Positions 1 to 9,225 of a DNA stretch of 64,000 bases are shown piece after piece. Each line of letters opens with the position of its first letter. Within the stretch, counting starts at the first letter, position 1. Below the pieces are notes generated by a model. The model did no database searches. It was not told where the DNA came from and was given only the letters and a program-made list of their open reading frames with translations. The DNA is from JBBPZA01 sp963797015 (GTDB taxonomy: Bacteria; Actinomycetota; Thermoleophilia; Solirubrobacterales; Solirubrobacteraceae), in NCBI GenBank assembly GCA_963797015.1, contig CAWCNV010000001.1, positions 248,001 through 312,000 on the forward strand, given 5' to 3'. A program made the translations under genes and the position numbers.

Positions 1-581
1 CGATGGTCGTGTGCGACGCCCAGGACGGCGTCACAGCGCAGGACCTTCGCGTCGCCGAGCTGGCGATGCAGAGCGGCTGCGCGACGCTGCTGGTGCTCAA
101 CAAGTGGGATGTCGCCCAGGACGTGGACCTCGACCACGAGCGCCTGCGGGTCGCGGCCAAGCTGCGCCTTCGCCCGCGCGTGCTGACCACAAGCGCCGAG
201 ACGGGCCGCGGGGTGACGCGCGCGGTGCGCGAGGCGCTCTCCATCGCCGATCGCGCGGCGGACCGTATCCCGACGTCCGAGCTCAACCGCTTCCTGTCGG
301 AGATCGTCGCTGCGCGCCAGCCGCCGGGCCGCCGGGGCGGCGCGGGCGGCCGCCTCAAGCTGCTCTACATGAGCCAGATCGGCACCTCGCCGCCGCGCTT
401 CGCCATTCAGGTCAACTCGCGGGCGCGCGTGACGCGCGACTACGCGTACTTCCTCGAGAACCGCCTGCGCGACCGCTACCGCCTCCAGGGCGTGCCGCTG
501 ATCATCGACTTCGTCGAGCGCGGCGAGCGGCGCGGGCGCGAGCGGCCCGGCCGGGCAGCGCGGAGGGCGACCAGGGGATGA
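1..581 (+). CDS. der: GTPase Der (EngA), C-terminal part, 5' end outside window
   Basis: Der is a tandem two-GTPase-domain protein that assists maturation of the 50S ribosomal subunit. Visible here are the end of the second GTPase domain, with the G4 motif NKWD (about residue 33 of the visible part) and the G5-like motif TSAETG (about residue 62), followed by the basic KH-like C-terminal domain that contacts rRNA. The reading frame is open to the left edge, so the first GTPase domain and the start lie upstream. The tail is very Arg/Gly-rich, usual for high-GC actinobacteria. Next gene begins 34 nt downstream on the same strand. Confidence 0.9.
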   Translation, partial: MVVCDAQDGVTAQDLRVAELAMQSGCATLLVLNKWDVAQDVDLDHERLRVAAKLRLRPRVLTTSAETGRGVTRAVREALSIADRAADRIPTSELNRFLSEIVAARQPPGRRGGAGGRLKLLYMSQIGTSPPRFAIQVNSRARVTRDYAYFLENRLRDRYRLQGVPLIIDFVERGERRGRERPGRAARRATRG

Positions 582-615
582 GCGGCCGGCGGCGGGCGGC
601 TTCGGGGGTGGCTAC

Positions 616-2190
616 TTGACGCGCGCGCTCGACGACCGCCGCCTGCGGCTAGCGCTGCTGGCGGCGGCGCTGGTAGCCGCGGCGCTGAGCGTCGCCGTGC
701 TGCTCTTGCGCGACTCGGACAAGCCGCCCGCCTCGCGCGCGGCGACGCTCGTGCCGGCCAACGCGCTCGCGTTCGTCCACCTCTCGACAGATGGCGATCG
801 CGATGCCGTGCGGAAAGCGCTGTCGCTCGCCAAGCCCTTCCCGAGCTGGCCCAGACTGCGCAACCAGGCGCTGGCGCTGGTCGGTGCGCAGCCGGGCGAG
901 CGGGGACTGCGCGACCTGCGCAAGTTCGTGGGCGACGAGGCCGGCCTCGCGTTCCTGAACACGGGCGGCGACCGGGCCGACCCGCTCGTGCTGTTGCGCA
1001 TCACCGACGAGGCCAAGGCGCGCAGCTATCTGGAGACGCGCTCGCCGCCCGTCGGCTCGACCCCCTACCGCGGTTCGCGCATCACGAACTACGGCTCCAC
1101 CCAGGGCGCCTTCGTCAAGGGCTTCCTGGCCCTCGGGCCGTTCGAGGCCGTGAGCGCGGCGATCGACCTCGGCGCCGGCCGCGGCCGCTCGCTGGCGTCA
1201 AGCCCCCTCTACCGCCACGCCGCGGGGAAGCTGCCCGACGACCGGGTCGCCGACGGCTGGGCCTCGGTCGACGGCGTGCGCCGCCTGCTCAAGCCCGCCG
1301 GCGGGATCCTCGGGACGATCGGGGCGCTGCTCGACCGCCCCGGGCTCAGGGGCGCCTCGCTGTCGCTGAGCCCGGCCGGCCAGGGAGTCCGCGTGCGCGT
1401 GCGCAGCGTGCTCGCCAAGGGCGCTCCACGCCCGGCGCCGTTCGCCCCGACCCTGCTCGACAGCGTGCCGGCGCGCGCCGTGGCCGCGCTGGACACCACG
1501 CGACCGGACCTCGAGGCCCCGCGCCTGCTCGGCCTCTCGTCGACGGGCAGCTCGCCGGTCGCGCGCGCCTTCGCGCGGCTGGCGGGGTTGACAGGCGGCG
1601 GCGGAGGCGCCGCATTGCGCGGCGGGCTGCTCGGGCTGGCGCGCGGCGAGAGGGCGCTGTTCGTGCTCGCCGGCGCCCCCGGCCCGGTGCTCTCGGTGGT
1701 GGCGCCGGTACGCGATCAAGGCGCCACGAGCGCGGCGATCGCCCGTGTCCGGGGTCGGCTCGCTCGGGCGCTCGCCGGCCGGCGAGCGGCCGGCGCGGCC
1801 GTGCCGGCGTTCCGGCCCGTGCGCGTGGCCGGCCGAACCGCCTTTCGGCTCGATGTCCCCAGGCGCCTGACGGTCCTCTATGCGGTCGCCGGGGGCAAGC
1901 TCGTGCTCTCCACCGACCCGCAGGGGATCGCCGCGGCGCTGGCTCCCGGCCCGACGCTCGCCGACAGCAGGGAGGCCCGCGCCGTCCTGCCTGACCGCCG
2001 GGACGAGGTGACGTCGCTACTCTTCCTCGACTTCAGTCAGCTTCTGGGGTTGACGCGGCGCGCCGGGCTGGCCGGCGACCCGACCTTCGCTCGGTATCAG
2101 GCCGATCTGGCGAAGCTGGGGGCGATCGGCGCCTCCTCGTCGGCCCAGGGAGACATCGCGAGCACGGAGCTGTCCATCAAGTTCAAATGA
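616..2190 (+). CDS. DUF3352 family membrane-anchored protein
   Basis: A 524-residue protein of the DUF3352 type, whose function is unknown. An N-terminal hydrophobic segment (about residues 11-32) looks like an uncleaved signal anchor. The rest is a predicted extracytoplasmic domain rich in Ala, Leu, Arg and Gly, opening with the family-typical phrase VPANALAFVHLSTDGD (about residues 45-60). The start is TTG at 616; no ATG or GTG in frame fits better. The stop overlaps the metK start by ATGA (2187-2190), so the two are probably co-translated. Family assignment is from recall of the N-terminal pattern and is fairly sure; function is not known. Confidence 0.75.
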   Translation: MTRALDDRRLRLALLAAALVAAALSVAVLLLRDSDKPPASRAATLVPANALAFVHLSTDGDRDAVRKALSLAKPFPSWPRLRNQALALVGAQPGERGLRDLRKFVGDEAGLAFLNTGGDRADPLVLLRITDEAKARSYLETRSPPVGSTPYRGSRITNYGSTQGAFVKGFLALGPFEAVSAAIDLGAGRGRSLASSPLYRHAAGKLPDDRVADGWASVDGVRRLLKPAGGILGTIGALLDRPGLRGASLSLSPAGQGVRVRVRSVLAKGAPRPAPFAPTLLDSVPARAVAALDTTRPDLEAPRLLGLSSTGSSPVARAFARLAGLTGGGGGAALRGGLLGLARGERALFVLAGAPGPVLSVVAPVRDQGATSAAIARVRGRLARALAGRRAAGAAVPAFRPVRVAGRTAFRLDVPRRLTVLYAVAGGKLVLSTDPQGIAAALAPGPTLADSREARAVLPDRRDEVTSLLFLDFSQLLGLTRRAGLAGDPTFARYQADLAKLGAIGASSSAQGDIASTELSIKFK

Positions 2191-3431
2191 CCGAGACGAC
2201 CGACAACGAGTTCCTGTTCACCTCTGAGTCGGTGACCGAGGGCCACCCCGACAAGGTCGCCGACCAGATCTCCGATGGCGTGCTCGACGCCGTCCTGCGC
2301 GACGACCCCTACGGCCGCGTGGCCTGCGAGACGCTCGTCAACACGGGGCTGGTCGTCGTCTCGGGTGAGATCTCGACCGACACCTACGTCGACATCCAGG
2401 ACATCGTTCGCTCGACGATCCGCGACATCGGCTACACCGATGCCGACCTGGGCTTCAGCTGCGACTCGTGCGCGGTCATCAACGCGATCGACAAGCAGTC
2501 GCCCGACATCGCCCAGGGCGTCAACACCGCACTCGAAGCGCGCACCGATCCCGCCGACGACGACGAGCTCGACGTCGCCGGGGCCGGCGACCAGGGCATG
2601 ATGTTCGGCTACGCCTCGCGCGAGACGCCCGAGCTCATGCCGCTGCCGATCGCGCTCGCCCACAAGCTCGCGCACCGGATGGCGGGCGTGCGCAAGGCCG
2701 AGGAGCTCGGCTACCTGCGGCCAGACGGCAAGACGCAGGTGACGGTCCGCTACGAGAACGGGCGCCCGATCGAGATCGAGAAGGTCCTGATCTCCACCCA
2801 GCACAAGGACGGCGTGGACGCCGACACGGTCATCCGCCCGGACCTGTGGGAGCACGTCGTGCACCCGATCCTTCCCGCCGAGCTCTACGACGAGCGCAAG
2901 CTCAACTCGCCCCGCAACTTCCTCGTCAATCCGACCGGCCGGTTCGTGATCGGCGGGCCGGTCGGCGACTGCGGCCTGACCGGGCGCAAGATCATCGTCG
3001 ACACCTACGGCGGCATGGCCCGCCACGGCGGGGGCGCATTCTCGGGCAAGGATCCGTCGAAGGTCGACCGCTCGGCCGCGTATGCCGCGCGCCACGTGGC
3101 CAAGAACGTCGTGGCCGCCGGGTTGGCGGACCGCTGCGAGGTCCAGGTCGCCTACGCGATCGGCGTCGCGCACCCGGTCTCGCTGATGGTCGAGACCTTC
3201 GGCACCGAGAAGATCCCGAGGAGCCAGATCGCGCAGCTGATCGAGGCCAACTTCGACCTGCGGCCCGGCTCCTTCCGCGAGGAGCTGCGCCTGCACCGCC
3301 CGATCTTCCAGAAGACCGCGGCCTACGGCCACTTCGGCCGCGAGGACCACGACTTCACCTGGGAGCGCACCGACAAGGCGGCGACCCTGCGCGAGCAGGC
3401 CGGGCTGCGCGAGCAGGCGCCGGTCAGCTAG
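2187..3431 (+). CDS. metK: S-adenosylmethionine synthetase
   Basis: MetK makes S-adenosylmethionine from methionine and ATP in the cytoplasm. The 414-residue product has full family length. It carries the N-terminal GHPDKVADQISD motif (about residues 19-30), the ATP-binding GAGDQGMMFGYA motif (about 131-142) and the Gly-rich loop GGGAFSGKDPSKVDRSAAY (about 280-298). Start ATG overlaps the upstream DUF3352 stop (ATGA). Its stop codon (3429-3431) interlocks with the stop of the convergent amidohydrolase gene (3428-3430 on the other strand), leaving no room for a terminator between them. Confidence 0.97.
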   Translation: MTETTDNEFLFTSESVTEGHPDKVADQISDGVLDAVLRDDPYGRVACETLVNTGLVVVSGEISTDTYVDIQDIVRSTIRDIGYTDADLGFSCDSCAVINAIDKQSPDIAQGVNTALEARTDPADDDELDVAGAGDQGMMFGYASRETPELMPLPIALAHKLAHRMAGVRKAEELGYLRPDGKTQVTVRYENGRPIEIEKVLISTQHKDGVDADTVIRPDLWEHVVHPILPAELYDERKLNSPRNFLVNPTGRFVIGGPVGDCGLTGRKIIVDTYGGMARHGGGAFSGKDPSKVDRSAAYAARHVAKNVVAAGLADRCEVQVAYAIGVAHPVSLMVETFGTEKIPRSQIAQLIEANFDLRPGSFREELRLHRPIFQKTAAYGHFGREDHDFTWERTDKAATLREQAGLREQAPVS

Positions 3432-5077
3432 CGAGCGCCGTACAGCCCTCGCAGGCCCGGCGCGACCCAGTCGGGCAGGTTGCGCTCGGCGTCGATCCTG
3501 TCGAGCCAGTCGTGATCGTCGGCCACGGTAAGGGCGTCGAGCTCGAGCGGGCCGACGATCTCGGAGAGCGGCTTGCCCGCCGTGGCGGCGACCAGCGCCG
3601 GACCGGTCGGGCGCCCGTCCAGGGGAACGCGCGGGCGCAGCTCGAAGCCGGTGGGCTCGAGCTCGTCGAGGGCGAGGCCCCAGCGGACCTCGTCGTCGGG
3701 GCCTGCGACCATCGCGTGCAGCGGCGAGCCGGCGCTCTCGGCCTTCTCGGCCAGCTCCTTGAGGTTCTTCAGCGCGCCGGACAGGCGCTTGCCCGCCTCG
3801 GCCAGCGTGATCGTTCCGACCACCGGGTCGGCCGTCTCCTGGCGCAGGTTGAGCACGCGCCGGCGCCCGCCCACGCGCAGATCCTCGAACGGCGGCTCGC
3901 CCCCGAGCCGCTCGACCAGCGAGCGCTTGCCGTAGCGCGGGACGCCGCCGACCATGACCAGCGCGACGTCGCGCTCTCCGGCGCCGATCAGGTGGCCGTA
4001 GGGATCGCCGTCGACGCCGTCGACCACGACGAGGTCGGAGCGCTTGCCGGGCTCGAGCGATCCCAGCGCGCGCTCCCACTTGAGGATCTCGGCGGCCGTG
4101 CGTGTGACCATCGCGACCAGCTCGCGGTCGCCGAAGACCCCGCCCAGCGCCGAGGAGGCCAGGTGGGCGACCTTGAGCTCGCCGAGCAGGTTCTTGGAGC
4201 CGCTCGGGGCCCAGTCGGCGCCCAGGCCGATCTTCACGCCGGCGTCGCGCGCGGCCTTCACCTTGGCCGTGGCGCCGTACAGCAGCAGGTTGGAGAGCGG
4301 CGACCACACCATCGAGGCGCCGTGGTCGGCCAGCACGGCGAAGTCCTGCGGCTCGAGCCCGGCGCAGTGGATGCCGGCCAGCGAGTCGGTGATCGCCCAG
4401 CCCTGGCGCCCGCCGAGCTTGAGGGCGAGGAAGTGGGCGCGTGCCGCGTCGTCGACGCCCTCGGAGAGGTGCAGGATGTAGCACGGCTTGCGCCGGATGG
4501 TGTCCAGGAAGCCGCGGGCCGAGTCGCCGTCGACGTCGCCGATGCGCGTGCCCGCGCCGGGCAGGTCGGGGTCGTCGGTCTCCTCGACGTTGCGGATGTT
4601 GCCGCGGTACAGCCGCCGGGCGCCCTTGTTGGAGAAGATCTCGATCCCCTGGCTCGTCGTGGTGCCGGCGACGAGCGCCTTGCACTCGACGTAGCGGACC
4701 ACCGCGGGCATGAGCGCGGGGTCGGGCCCGATCAGCTTCATCGGGCCGCTCACCAGCCGCCGGTAGTCGGGGATCCCTCCCCACTGGCCGCGGTTGGTGA
4801 ACTGGCGCGGCACGTCCCACAGCTGCAACGCGTTGTAGGCGAGGTGGTTGTGGAGCTCGATCAGGCCGGGGTAGATCGTGCCGCCGGCGGCGACCGGCGC
4901 GAGGCCCTCGAACCCGGCCGGCGGCGGGTCGCCGCGGCCCTGCACCGCGACGATCCTGCCCTCCGAGAGGTAGACGGCGCCATCGTCGAGGACGGTGAAG
5001 CCGGCGTCCATCGTGACGATGCGCCCGGCGACGGCGAGCGCCGGTCCGGCGGGCGGATCGATCGGAACCGGGGGCAT
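3428..5077 (-). CDS. Amidohydrolase family protein
   Basis: A 549-residue metal-dependent hydrolase of the amidohydrolase superfamily. Seen are the N-terminal composite beta domain, the HxH metal motif in IELHNHLAYN (about residues 73-82), further candidate His ligands in YILHLSEGVDD and GIHCAGL, and a metal Asp in GADWAPSGSKN (about residue 287). The Trp/His-rich variant around LSEG and SGSKNLLGELK recalls deaminases of the guanine/adenosine-derivative type, so a purine- or SAM-breakdown substrate is possible but not shown. The last about 200 residues are an extra C-terminal region of unknown role. The gene is convergent with metK, with interlocked stop codons, and divergent from the gene at 5161. 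Confidence 0.8.
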   Translation of the reverse strand: MPPVPIDPPAGPALAVAGRIVTMDAGFTVLDDGAVYLSEGRIVAVQGRGDPPPAGFEGLAPVAAGGTIYPGLIELHNHLAYNALQLWDVPRQFTNRGQWGGIPDYRRLVSGPMKLIGPDPALMPAVVRYVECKALVAGTTTSQGIEIFSNKGARRLYRGNIRNVEETDDPDLPGAGTRIGDVDGDSARGFLDTIRRKPCYILHLSEGVDDAARAHFLALKLGGRQGWAITDSLAGIHCAGLEPQDFAVLADHGASMVWSPLSNLLLYGATAKVKAARDAGVKIGLGADWAPSGSKNLLGELKVAHLASSALGGVFGDRELVAMVTRTAAEILKWERALGSLEPGKRSDLVVVDGVDGDPYGHLIGAGERDVALVMVGGVPRYGKRSLVERLGGEPPFEDLRVGGRRRVLNLRQETADPVVGTITLAEAGKRLSGALKNLKELAEKAESAGSPLHAMVAGPDDEVRWGLALDELEPTGFELRPRVPLDGRPTGPALVAATAGKPLSEIVGPLELDALTVADDHDWLDRIDAERNLPDWVAPGLRGLYGAR

Positions 5078-5160
5078 TTGTGTGAGCTTCGTCTAGGCGG
5101 GTTGCTTTCGGGAGCGGCGGAGTGGATAGTCGCGCAAATCGACCGGGGGAGGACCGTCCA

Positions 5161-6006
5161 ATGCTCAGCGTGAATCTCGCACTCGTCTCGGAGGTGCCCG
5201 GGCACGACCAGTCCGACGTGGCGCGCGTGGGGGCCGCGCTGCAGCGCCAGGCCACGCGGGACTTCGGCCCGATCTGGGACGTGCATGCGACGGTCGACGC
5301 GTTCCCGCGCCTCGAGGACGTACCGGTGGGCTACTGGCCGATGATCATCGAGACCGACATCAACACCCCCGGCGCTGCCGGCGTCCACGAGGACAAGGAC
5401 GGCCAGCCGTTCGCGCTGATCGCGATGTCCGACAGCTGGTCGCTGACCGCGAGCCACGAGATGCTCGAGATGCTCGCCGACCCCTTCGGCAAGCGCGTGA
5501 TCGCCGGACGCTCGCCCAAGCGCGGCCAGGGCCGCGTCGAGTTCCTGGTCGAGGTCTGCGATCCGCCCGAAGCCGACGAGTTCGGGTACACCGTCAACGA
5601 CATCCTCGTCTCCGACTTCATCACGCCCAACTTCTACGACCCCAAGCGCGCCGAGGGCGTCCGCTACAGCTTCACGGGCGCTCTGCCCGGGCCGCGGCAG
5701 ATCCTGCGCGGCGGCTACATCAGCTGGCACGACCCGGTCTCGGACCACTGGTGGCAGCAGATCTGGTTCGGCCAGCGCAAGCAGTACCGCGACCTCGGCG
5801 TGTTCGACGCGGCGGCGGGGCACAGCCTGCGCTCGTGGGTGGACGGCCAGACCGAGCACCCGGGCATCGACCAGGGCCTGCGCAAGAGCAATCCCGCGCT
5901 GAGGGCCGCGGTCGCGGTCGGCAAGGAGACCGCCGTGTCGGCGGGATCGAAGGCGACCGCCTGGCGCACGCAGATCGCGTCAATCCGGGACGCCGGCGGC
6001 CGATGA
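5161..6006 (+). CDS. Conserved hypothetical protein with SHEMLEML metalloprotease-like motif
   Basis: A 281-residue protein of unknown function. The centre carries ASHEMLEMLADP (about residues 98-109), an HExxE variant of a zinc-protease helix. Acidic and aromatic segments follow (VEVCDPPEADEFGYTV, YISWHDPVSDHWWQQ). The ATG at 5161 is preferred over the in-frame GTG at 5122 because a strong ribosome-binding site, GGGGGAGGA, lies about 8 nt upstream. The end overlaps the next small gene by ATGA (6003-6006), suggesting an operon of 5161, 6003, 6290 and 7134. Protease function is a guess: the family is recognisable only by the motif. Confidence 0.7.
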   Translation: MLSVNLALVSEVPGHDQSDVARVGAALQRQATRDFGPIWDVHATVDAFPRLEDVPVGYWPMIIETDINTPGAAGVHEDKDGQPFALIAMSDSWSLTASHEMLEMLADPFGKRVIAGRSPKRGQGRVEFLVEVCDPPEADEFGYTVNDILVSDFITPNFYDPKRAEGVRYSFTGALPGPRQILRGGYISWHDPVSDHWWQQIWFGQRKQYRDLGVFDAAAGHSLRSWVDGQTEHPGIDQGLRKSNPALRAAVAVGKETAVSAGSKATAWRTQIASIRDAGGR

Positions 6007-6287
6007 GCGACGAGGACGACGCAGAGGCCCGTCGCGCGCGCGCCGAGACGCTGCGCATGCGCATCGACGAGCTGCGCTCGGGAAGCACCTCCAGCGGCCG
6101 CCCTTCGAACCCGCGCGACTTCGTGGAGGAACGCGCGCGCGAGGAGGCGGAGCGCGAGCGCCAACAGCTCGAGGACGCGGGCGGGGAGGGGACGCGCGGC
6201 GAGAGTGGCGGCGCGCGGGAGGTGGGCGAGGGCGGTCCGGAGGTGGGCGAGGGCGGGCCAGGGGTGGGCGAGCCCGAGGAGCGCTAG
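6003..6287 (+). CDS. Small charged hypothetical protein with C-terminal tandem repeat
   Basis: A 94-residue, strongly charged protein with no recognised domain. The first 60 residues are Glu/Arg-rich and likely helical or coiled coil (RRARAETLRMRIDELR; EERAREEAERERQQLED). The tail is three imperfect copies of a seven-residue unit, VGEGGPE / VGEGGPG / VGEPEER, encoded by a matching G-rich DNA repeat. The start overlaps the upstream stop (ATGA), and the uracil-DNA-glycosylase-like gene starts 3 nt after its stop, so it is translated within an operon. Function unknown. Confidence 0.6.
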   Translation: MSDEDDAEARRARAETLRMRIDELRSGSTSSGRPSNPRDFVEERAREEAERERQQLEDAGGEGTRGESGGAREVGEGGPEVGEGGPGVGEPEER

Positions 6288-6289
6288 CG

Positions 6290-7144
6290 ATGACGCACGA
6301 CTTCGACCCCGGGCCGGTCGCCGAGCCGTTCGCCACGCTCGCGAGGAAATATCCGGGCAGCGACGTCTATCCGCCGGCCGACTTCCGCATCGAGTGGGGG
6401 CCGATCTTCCACCGCGGGCGGCTCGACGGCAGCGCGCGGATCCTGATCGTCGGCCAGGACCCCGGACAGCACGAGTCGATCGCGCGGCGGATCCTCGTGG
6501 GCGAGGCCGGCCAGCGCGTGCAGGGCTTCCTGCACAAGCTCGGGCTCGACCGCTCCTACGCGATGGTCAACTGCTACCTGTACTCGGTCTACGGCCAGGC
6601 CGGCGGCGAGAAGCACGTCGCCGATACCGCGATCGCCGCCTACCGCGACCGCTGGCTCGACGCGCTTTTCGCCGCGTCGCCGCCGGATGCGGTCGTGGCC
6701 TTCGGGCACCTCGGCCAGGCCGCGTTCGCGCATTGGCGCGAGGGCGCCGGTGCCGCCCACGCCGCGGTGCACACCGAGGGGCTGCCGCACCCGACGATGC
6801 CCGAGGCTGCCTCCAGGGGCAACGCCGCCAAGCGGGCGGAGGCGATGCGCACGATGCTCGCGGCCTGGAACGCGGCGCTGAAGCGGCTCGACGGCGTGCT
6901 CGGCGAGCGCGACGCGGACCGTCCCTTCGTGCAGTACGGGGACGACCTTCTGCCCGAGGATCGCGCGCCGATCCCCGACTTCGACCTGCCGGCGGGCGCG
7001 CCGCCGTGGTGGTCGTCGGTCGACGCCTGGGCGGCGCGCGAAGCGGTCGGCGCCGGCGCCGACCCGGCGGCCGCGACCGAGGCCAAGCGCGCGACGATCG
7101 TCGTCACCGTGCCGCGCTCCCAGCGGCCCTGGCATGCGTCCTGA
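6290..7144 (+). CDS. Uracil-DNA glycosylase superfamily protein
   Basis: A 284-residue protein with the uracil-DNA-glycosylase fold. The active-site-like motif is ILIVGQDPGQHESI (about residues 49-62), equivalent to the GxxPG motif of family 4/5 and related enzymes. A later HPT (about residue 167) matches the second, DNA-intercalating motif region. It would remove uracil or another damaged base from DNA, but the subfamily is not the classical one (no GQDPYH) and the substrate is unproven. The about 80-residue C-terminal extension is acidic and Pro-rich. Its end overlaps the start of the patatin gene by 11 nt. Confidence 0.7.
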   Translation: MTHDFDPGPVAEPFATLARKYPGSDVYPPADFRIEWGPIFHRGRLDGSARILIVGQDPGQHESIARRILVGEAGQRVQGFLHKLGLDRSYAMVNCYLYSVYGQAGGEKHVADTAIAAYRDRWLDALFAASPPDAVVAFGHLGQAAFAHWREGAGAAHAAVHTEGLPHPTMPEAASRGNAAKRAEAMRTMLAAWNAALKRLDGVLGERDADRPFVQYGDDLLPEDRAPIPDFDLPAGAPPWWSSVDAWAAREAVGAGADPAAATEAKRATIVVTVPRSQRPWHAS

Positions 7145-8309
7145 AGACGCGCGGCTGCGAGCCGCCGTCGAGCCCGTCCGCCGCCTGCCCGGCGAGGAGA
7201 ACGAGCCCGATCCGAAGTCCGGTACGGCGCTGTGCCTCTCGGGCGGCGGCTTCCGGGCCATGCTGTTCCACGCCGGCGTGCTGTGGCGCCTGGTCGAGAC
7301 GGGGCACCTCGCGCAGGTCGACCGCATCTCGAGCGTCTCGGGCGGCTCGATCACGGCTGGGCAGCTCGGGCTGCGCTGGGAGCGCCTGCGACTCGGCAGC
7401 CATGGGGCGGCGGAGCGCTTCGAGCGCGAGGTCGTCGAGCCGCTGCGCGAGCTCGCCCGCCACACCATCGACGTGCGGGCGGTGATCGTCGGTCTGGCCA
7501 CCCTCGGCACGATCGGAGAGCACGTCGCGGCCGCCTACCGCAACCGGCTGTTCGCCGAGCACACGCTGCAGGACCTGCCCGACTCGCCGCGCTTCGTGAT
7601 CAACGCGACCAACATGGGCTCCGGCGCGCTGTGGCGCTTCTCCAAGGCATACATGGCCGACTGGCGCGTCGGGCGCATCGCGAGCCCGGACGTCGAGCTC
7701 GCGGTGGCGGTGGCGTGCTCCTCGGCCTTCCCGCCCGTGCTCTCGCCCTACCGCCTCGACGTCCAGGACGCGACGTGGACGACCGAGCCGGCCAACGACC
7801 TCACGGGCCGCGAGTTCCGCGACGAGGCCGTGCTCTCCGACGGCGGCGTGTACGACAACCTCGGGCTGGAGACCGCGTGGAAGCGCTGTCGCACGGTGCT
7901 GGTCAGCGACGCCGGCGGGCTCATGGCCCCGGACGCCGACCCGGCCGCCGACTGGGCCCTCCACACGCTGCGCGTGCTGAAGGTCATCGACAACCAGGTG
8001 CGCACGCTGCGCAAGCGCCAGATCGTCGGTGCGCTCAGCGCCGGCACGCGCGAGGGCGTCTACCTGGGCATCCGCAGCGACATCTCCCACTACGAGGCGC
8101 CCGATGCGCTGCCCTGCCCCGCGGCGCTGACGCTCGCCCTGGCCGACACCCCGACGCGCCTCGCGCGCCTCGACGACGAGCGCCAGGAGCGGCTGATCAA
8201 CTGGGGTTACGCGATCTGCGACGCCGGCCTGCGCGCACACGTGGAGCCCGAGCTCGAGCCGCCGGCCGGCTTCCCGTATCCCGGCGCGGGCATCGGCCAG
8301 GTCGGCTAG
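7134..8309 (+). CDS. Patatin-like phospholipase
   Basis: A 391-residue patatin-family acyl hydrolase. The oxyanion-hole motif is LSGGGFRAM (about residues 33-41), the nucleophile elbow is SVSGGS (Ser about residue 68), and the catalytic Asp is in SDGGVYDNLG (about 236-245). Together these make an intact Ser-Asp dyad, so it should hydrolyse acyl esters or phospholipids. No signal peptide or membrane segment is visible, so it is probably cytoplasmic. It overlaps the glycosylase gene and ends head-on against the gene at 8306 with interlocked stops. The alternative start at 7137 changes little. Confidence 0.88.
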   Translation: MRPEDARLRAAVEPVRRLPGEENEPDPKSGTALCLSGGGFRAMLFHAGVLWRLVETGHLAQVDRISSVSGGSITAGQLGLRWERLRLGSHGAAERFEREVVEPLRELARHTIDVRAVIVGLATLGTIGEHVAAAYRNRLFAEHTLQDLPDSPRFVINATNMGSGALWRFSKAYMADWRVGRIASPDVELAVAVACSSAFPPVLSPYRLDVQDATWTTEPANDLTGREFRDEAVLSDGGVYDNLGLETAWKRCRTVLVSDAGGLMAPDADPAADWALHTLRVLKVIDNQVRTLRKRQIVGALSAGTREGVYLGIRSDISHYEAPDALPCPAALTLALADTPTRLARLDDERQERLINWGYAICDAGLRAHVEPELEPPAGFPYPGAGIGQVG

Positions 8310-9181
8310 GCCGACCCGCCGAGACCGGAGAAGCTCGCGACCAGCAGCGCGAGCACGATGGTCAGGACGAGCAGGCCCAGCAGCGTGTCGAGCTCGGGAA
8401 CGCTGCGGCCCGAGCGGTGGCGCGCGGCGTGGAGGACCACCACCGGGCTGCCGCCCAGCGCGCAGGCCCACGCCCAGCCGTGCTCGCCCGCCGCGCGGGC
8501 CGCGGCGACGCCGAGGGCGCGGGCGTAGAGGTCATAGGCGAGGCCGAACGCGACCAGCGCGCCGCCGACGTTGAGCCAGAACTGCGACGAGCCGAGCGGC
8601 TGGACCAGCAGCAGCACGCCGGCCGCGAGCAGTCCGAGCGCCAGCCCGCCCACTTGGAGCTGCCAGGCACGGCTGGCCGGTCGCGACTCGCGGGCACGCC
8701 GCACGGCGGCGGCCCGGCGCGGGCTGGGGGTGACGTCGTCGAGCAGCTCGGCCAGCAGCTCGCGGTCGCGGTCGTGGCGGCGTGCGAGCCGCCCGCTCCC
8801 GTTGGTGGCGAGCGCCTCGGGTCGCACCGTCACAACCGCCAGCCCGTGAGCGCGAAGCAGGCGCTCGCGCTGCTCGTCGCCGCGCCGGCGGCGCGCGCGA
8901 TACAGGACGACCAGCCCCGGTCCCGGGTAGTAGGCGTCGACGGGCAGCGGCTTGGCGTCGTCGCTCCCATCCTCGGTGAGCCAGCTGAAACGGTGCTCGC
9001 GCCAGCCCGCCTCGCCGATCAGCTCGTCGACGAGCTCGACCACGTAGCGCGCGTCCTTGGACAGGCGGCCGCGGCGGCGGCGGCGGCGCGCGGCGACCGC
9101 CGGCCACTGAGGCCGCCTCCACTCATCCTCCGCCTGGAACCACAGCCGCTCCCTGCGGGGGGCTGGCTTTCCCTGCGCCAT
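8306..9181 (-). CDS. Membrane protein with N-terminal restriction-endonuclease-like domain
   Basis: A 291-residue two-part protein. Residues about 40-150 resemble the Vsr/very-short-patch-repair-like or homing-endonuclease-related fold common in actinobacteria. They contain a pattern like the family's DAYYP..LVVEYRER core, here DAYYPGPGLVVLYRARRR followed by AHGLAVVTVRPEAL. The acidic residue normally after LVV is replaced by Leu, so nuclease activity may be lost. Residues about 170-290 hold three or four hydrophobic helices ending in a C-terminal anchor. Start ATG at 9181; 44 nt downstream of the PH-domain gene, so probably one transcript. The domain match is from memory of the motif and is tentative. 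Confidence 0.6.
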   Translation of the reverse strand: MAQGKPAPRRERLWFQAEDEWRRPQWPAVAARRRRRRGRLSKDARYVVELVDELIGEAGWREHRFSWLTEDGSDDAKPLPVDAYYPGPGLVVLYRARRRRGDEQRERLLRAHGLAVVTVRPEALATNGSGRLARRHDRDRELLAELLDDVTPSPRRAAAVRRARESRPASRAWQLQVGGLALGLLAAGVLLLVQPLGSSQFWLNVGGALVAFGLAYDLYARALGVAAARAAGEHGWAWACALGGSPVVVLHAARHRSGRSVPELDTLLGLLVLTIVLALLVASFSGLGGSA

Positions 9182-9225
9182 GCTCCCGGCACGGTAGCGC
9201 AGCGCGCGGGCTTGCCGTCTCGGTG

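Noticed and set aside
2097..5255. A 1052-codon minus-strand open frame across metK and the amidohydrolase
   Set aside because: Low-complexity Arg/Gly/Ala protein without motifs; both metK and the true minus-strand amidohydrolase explain the region.
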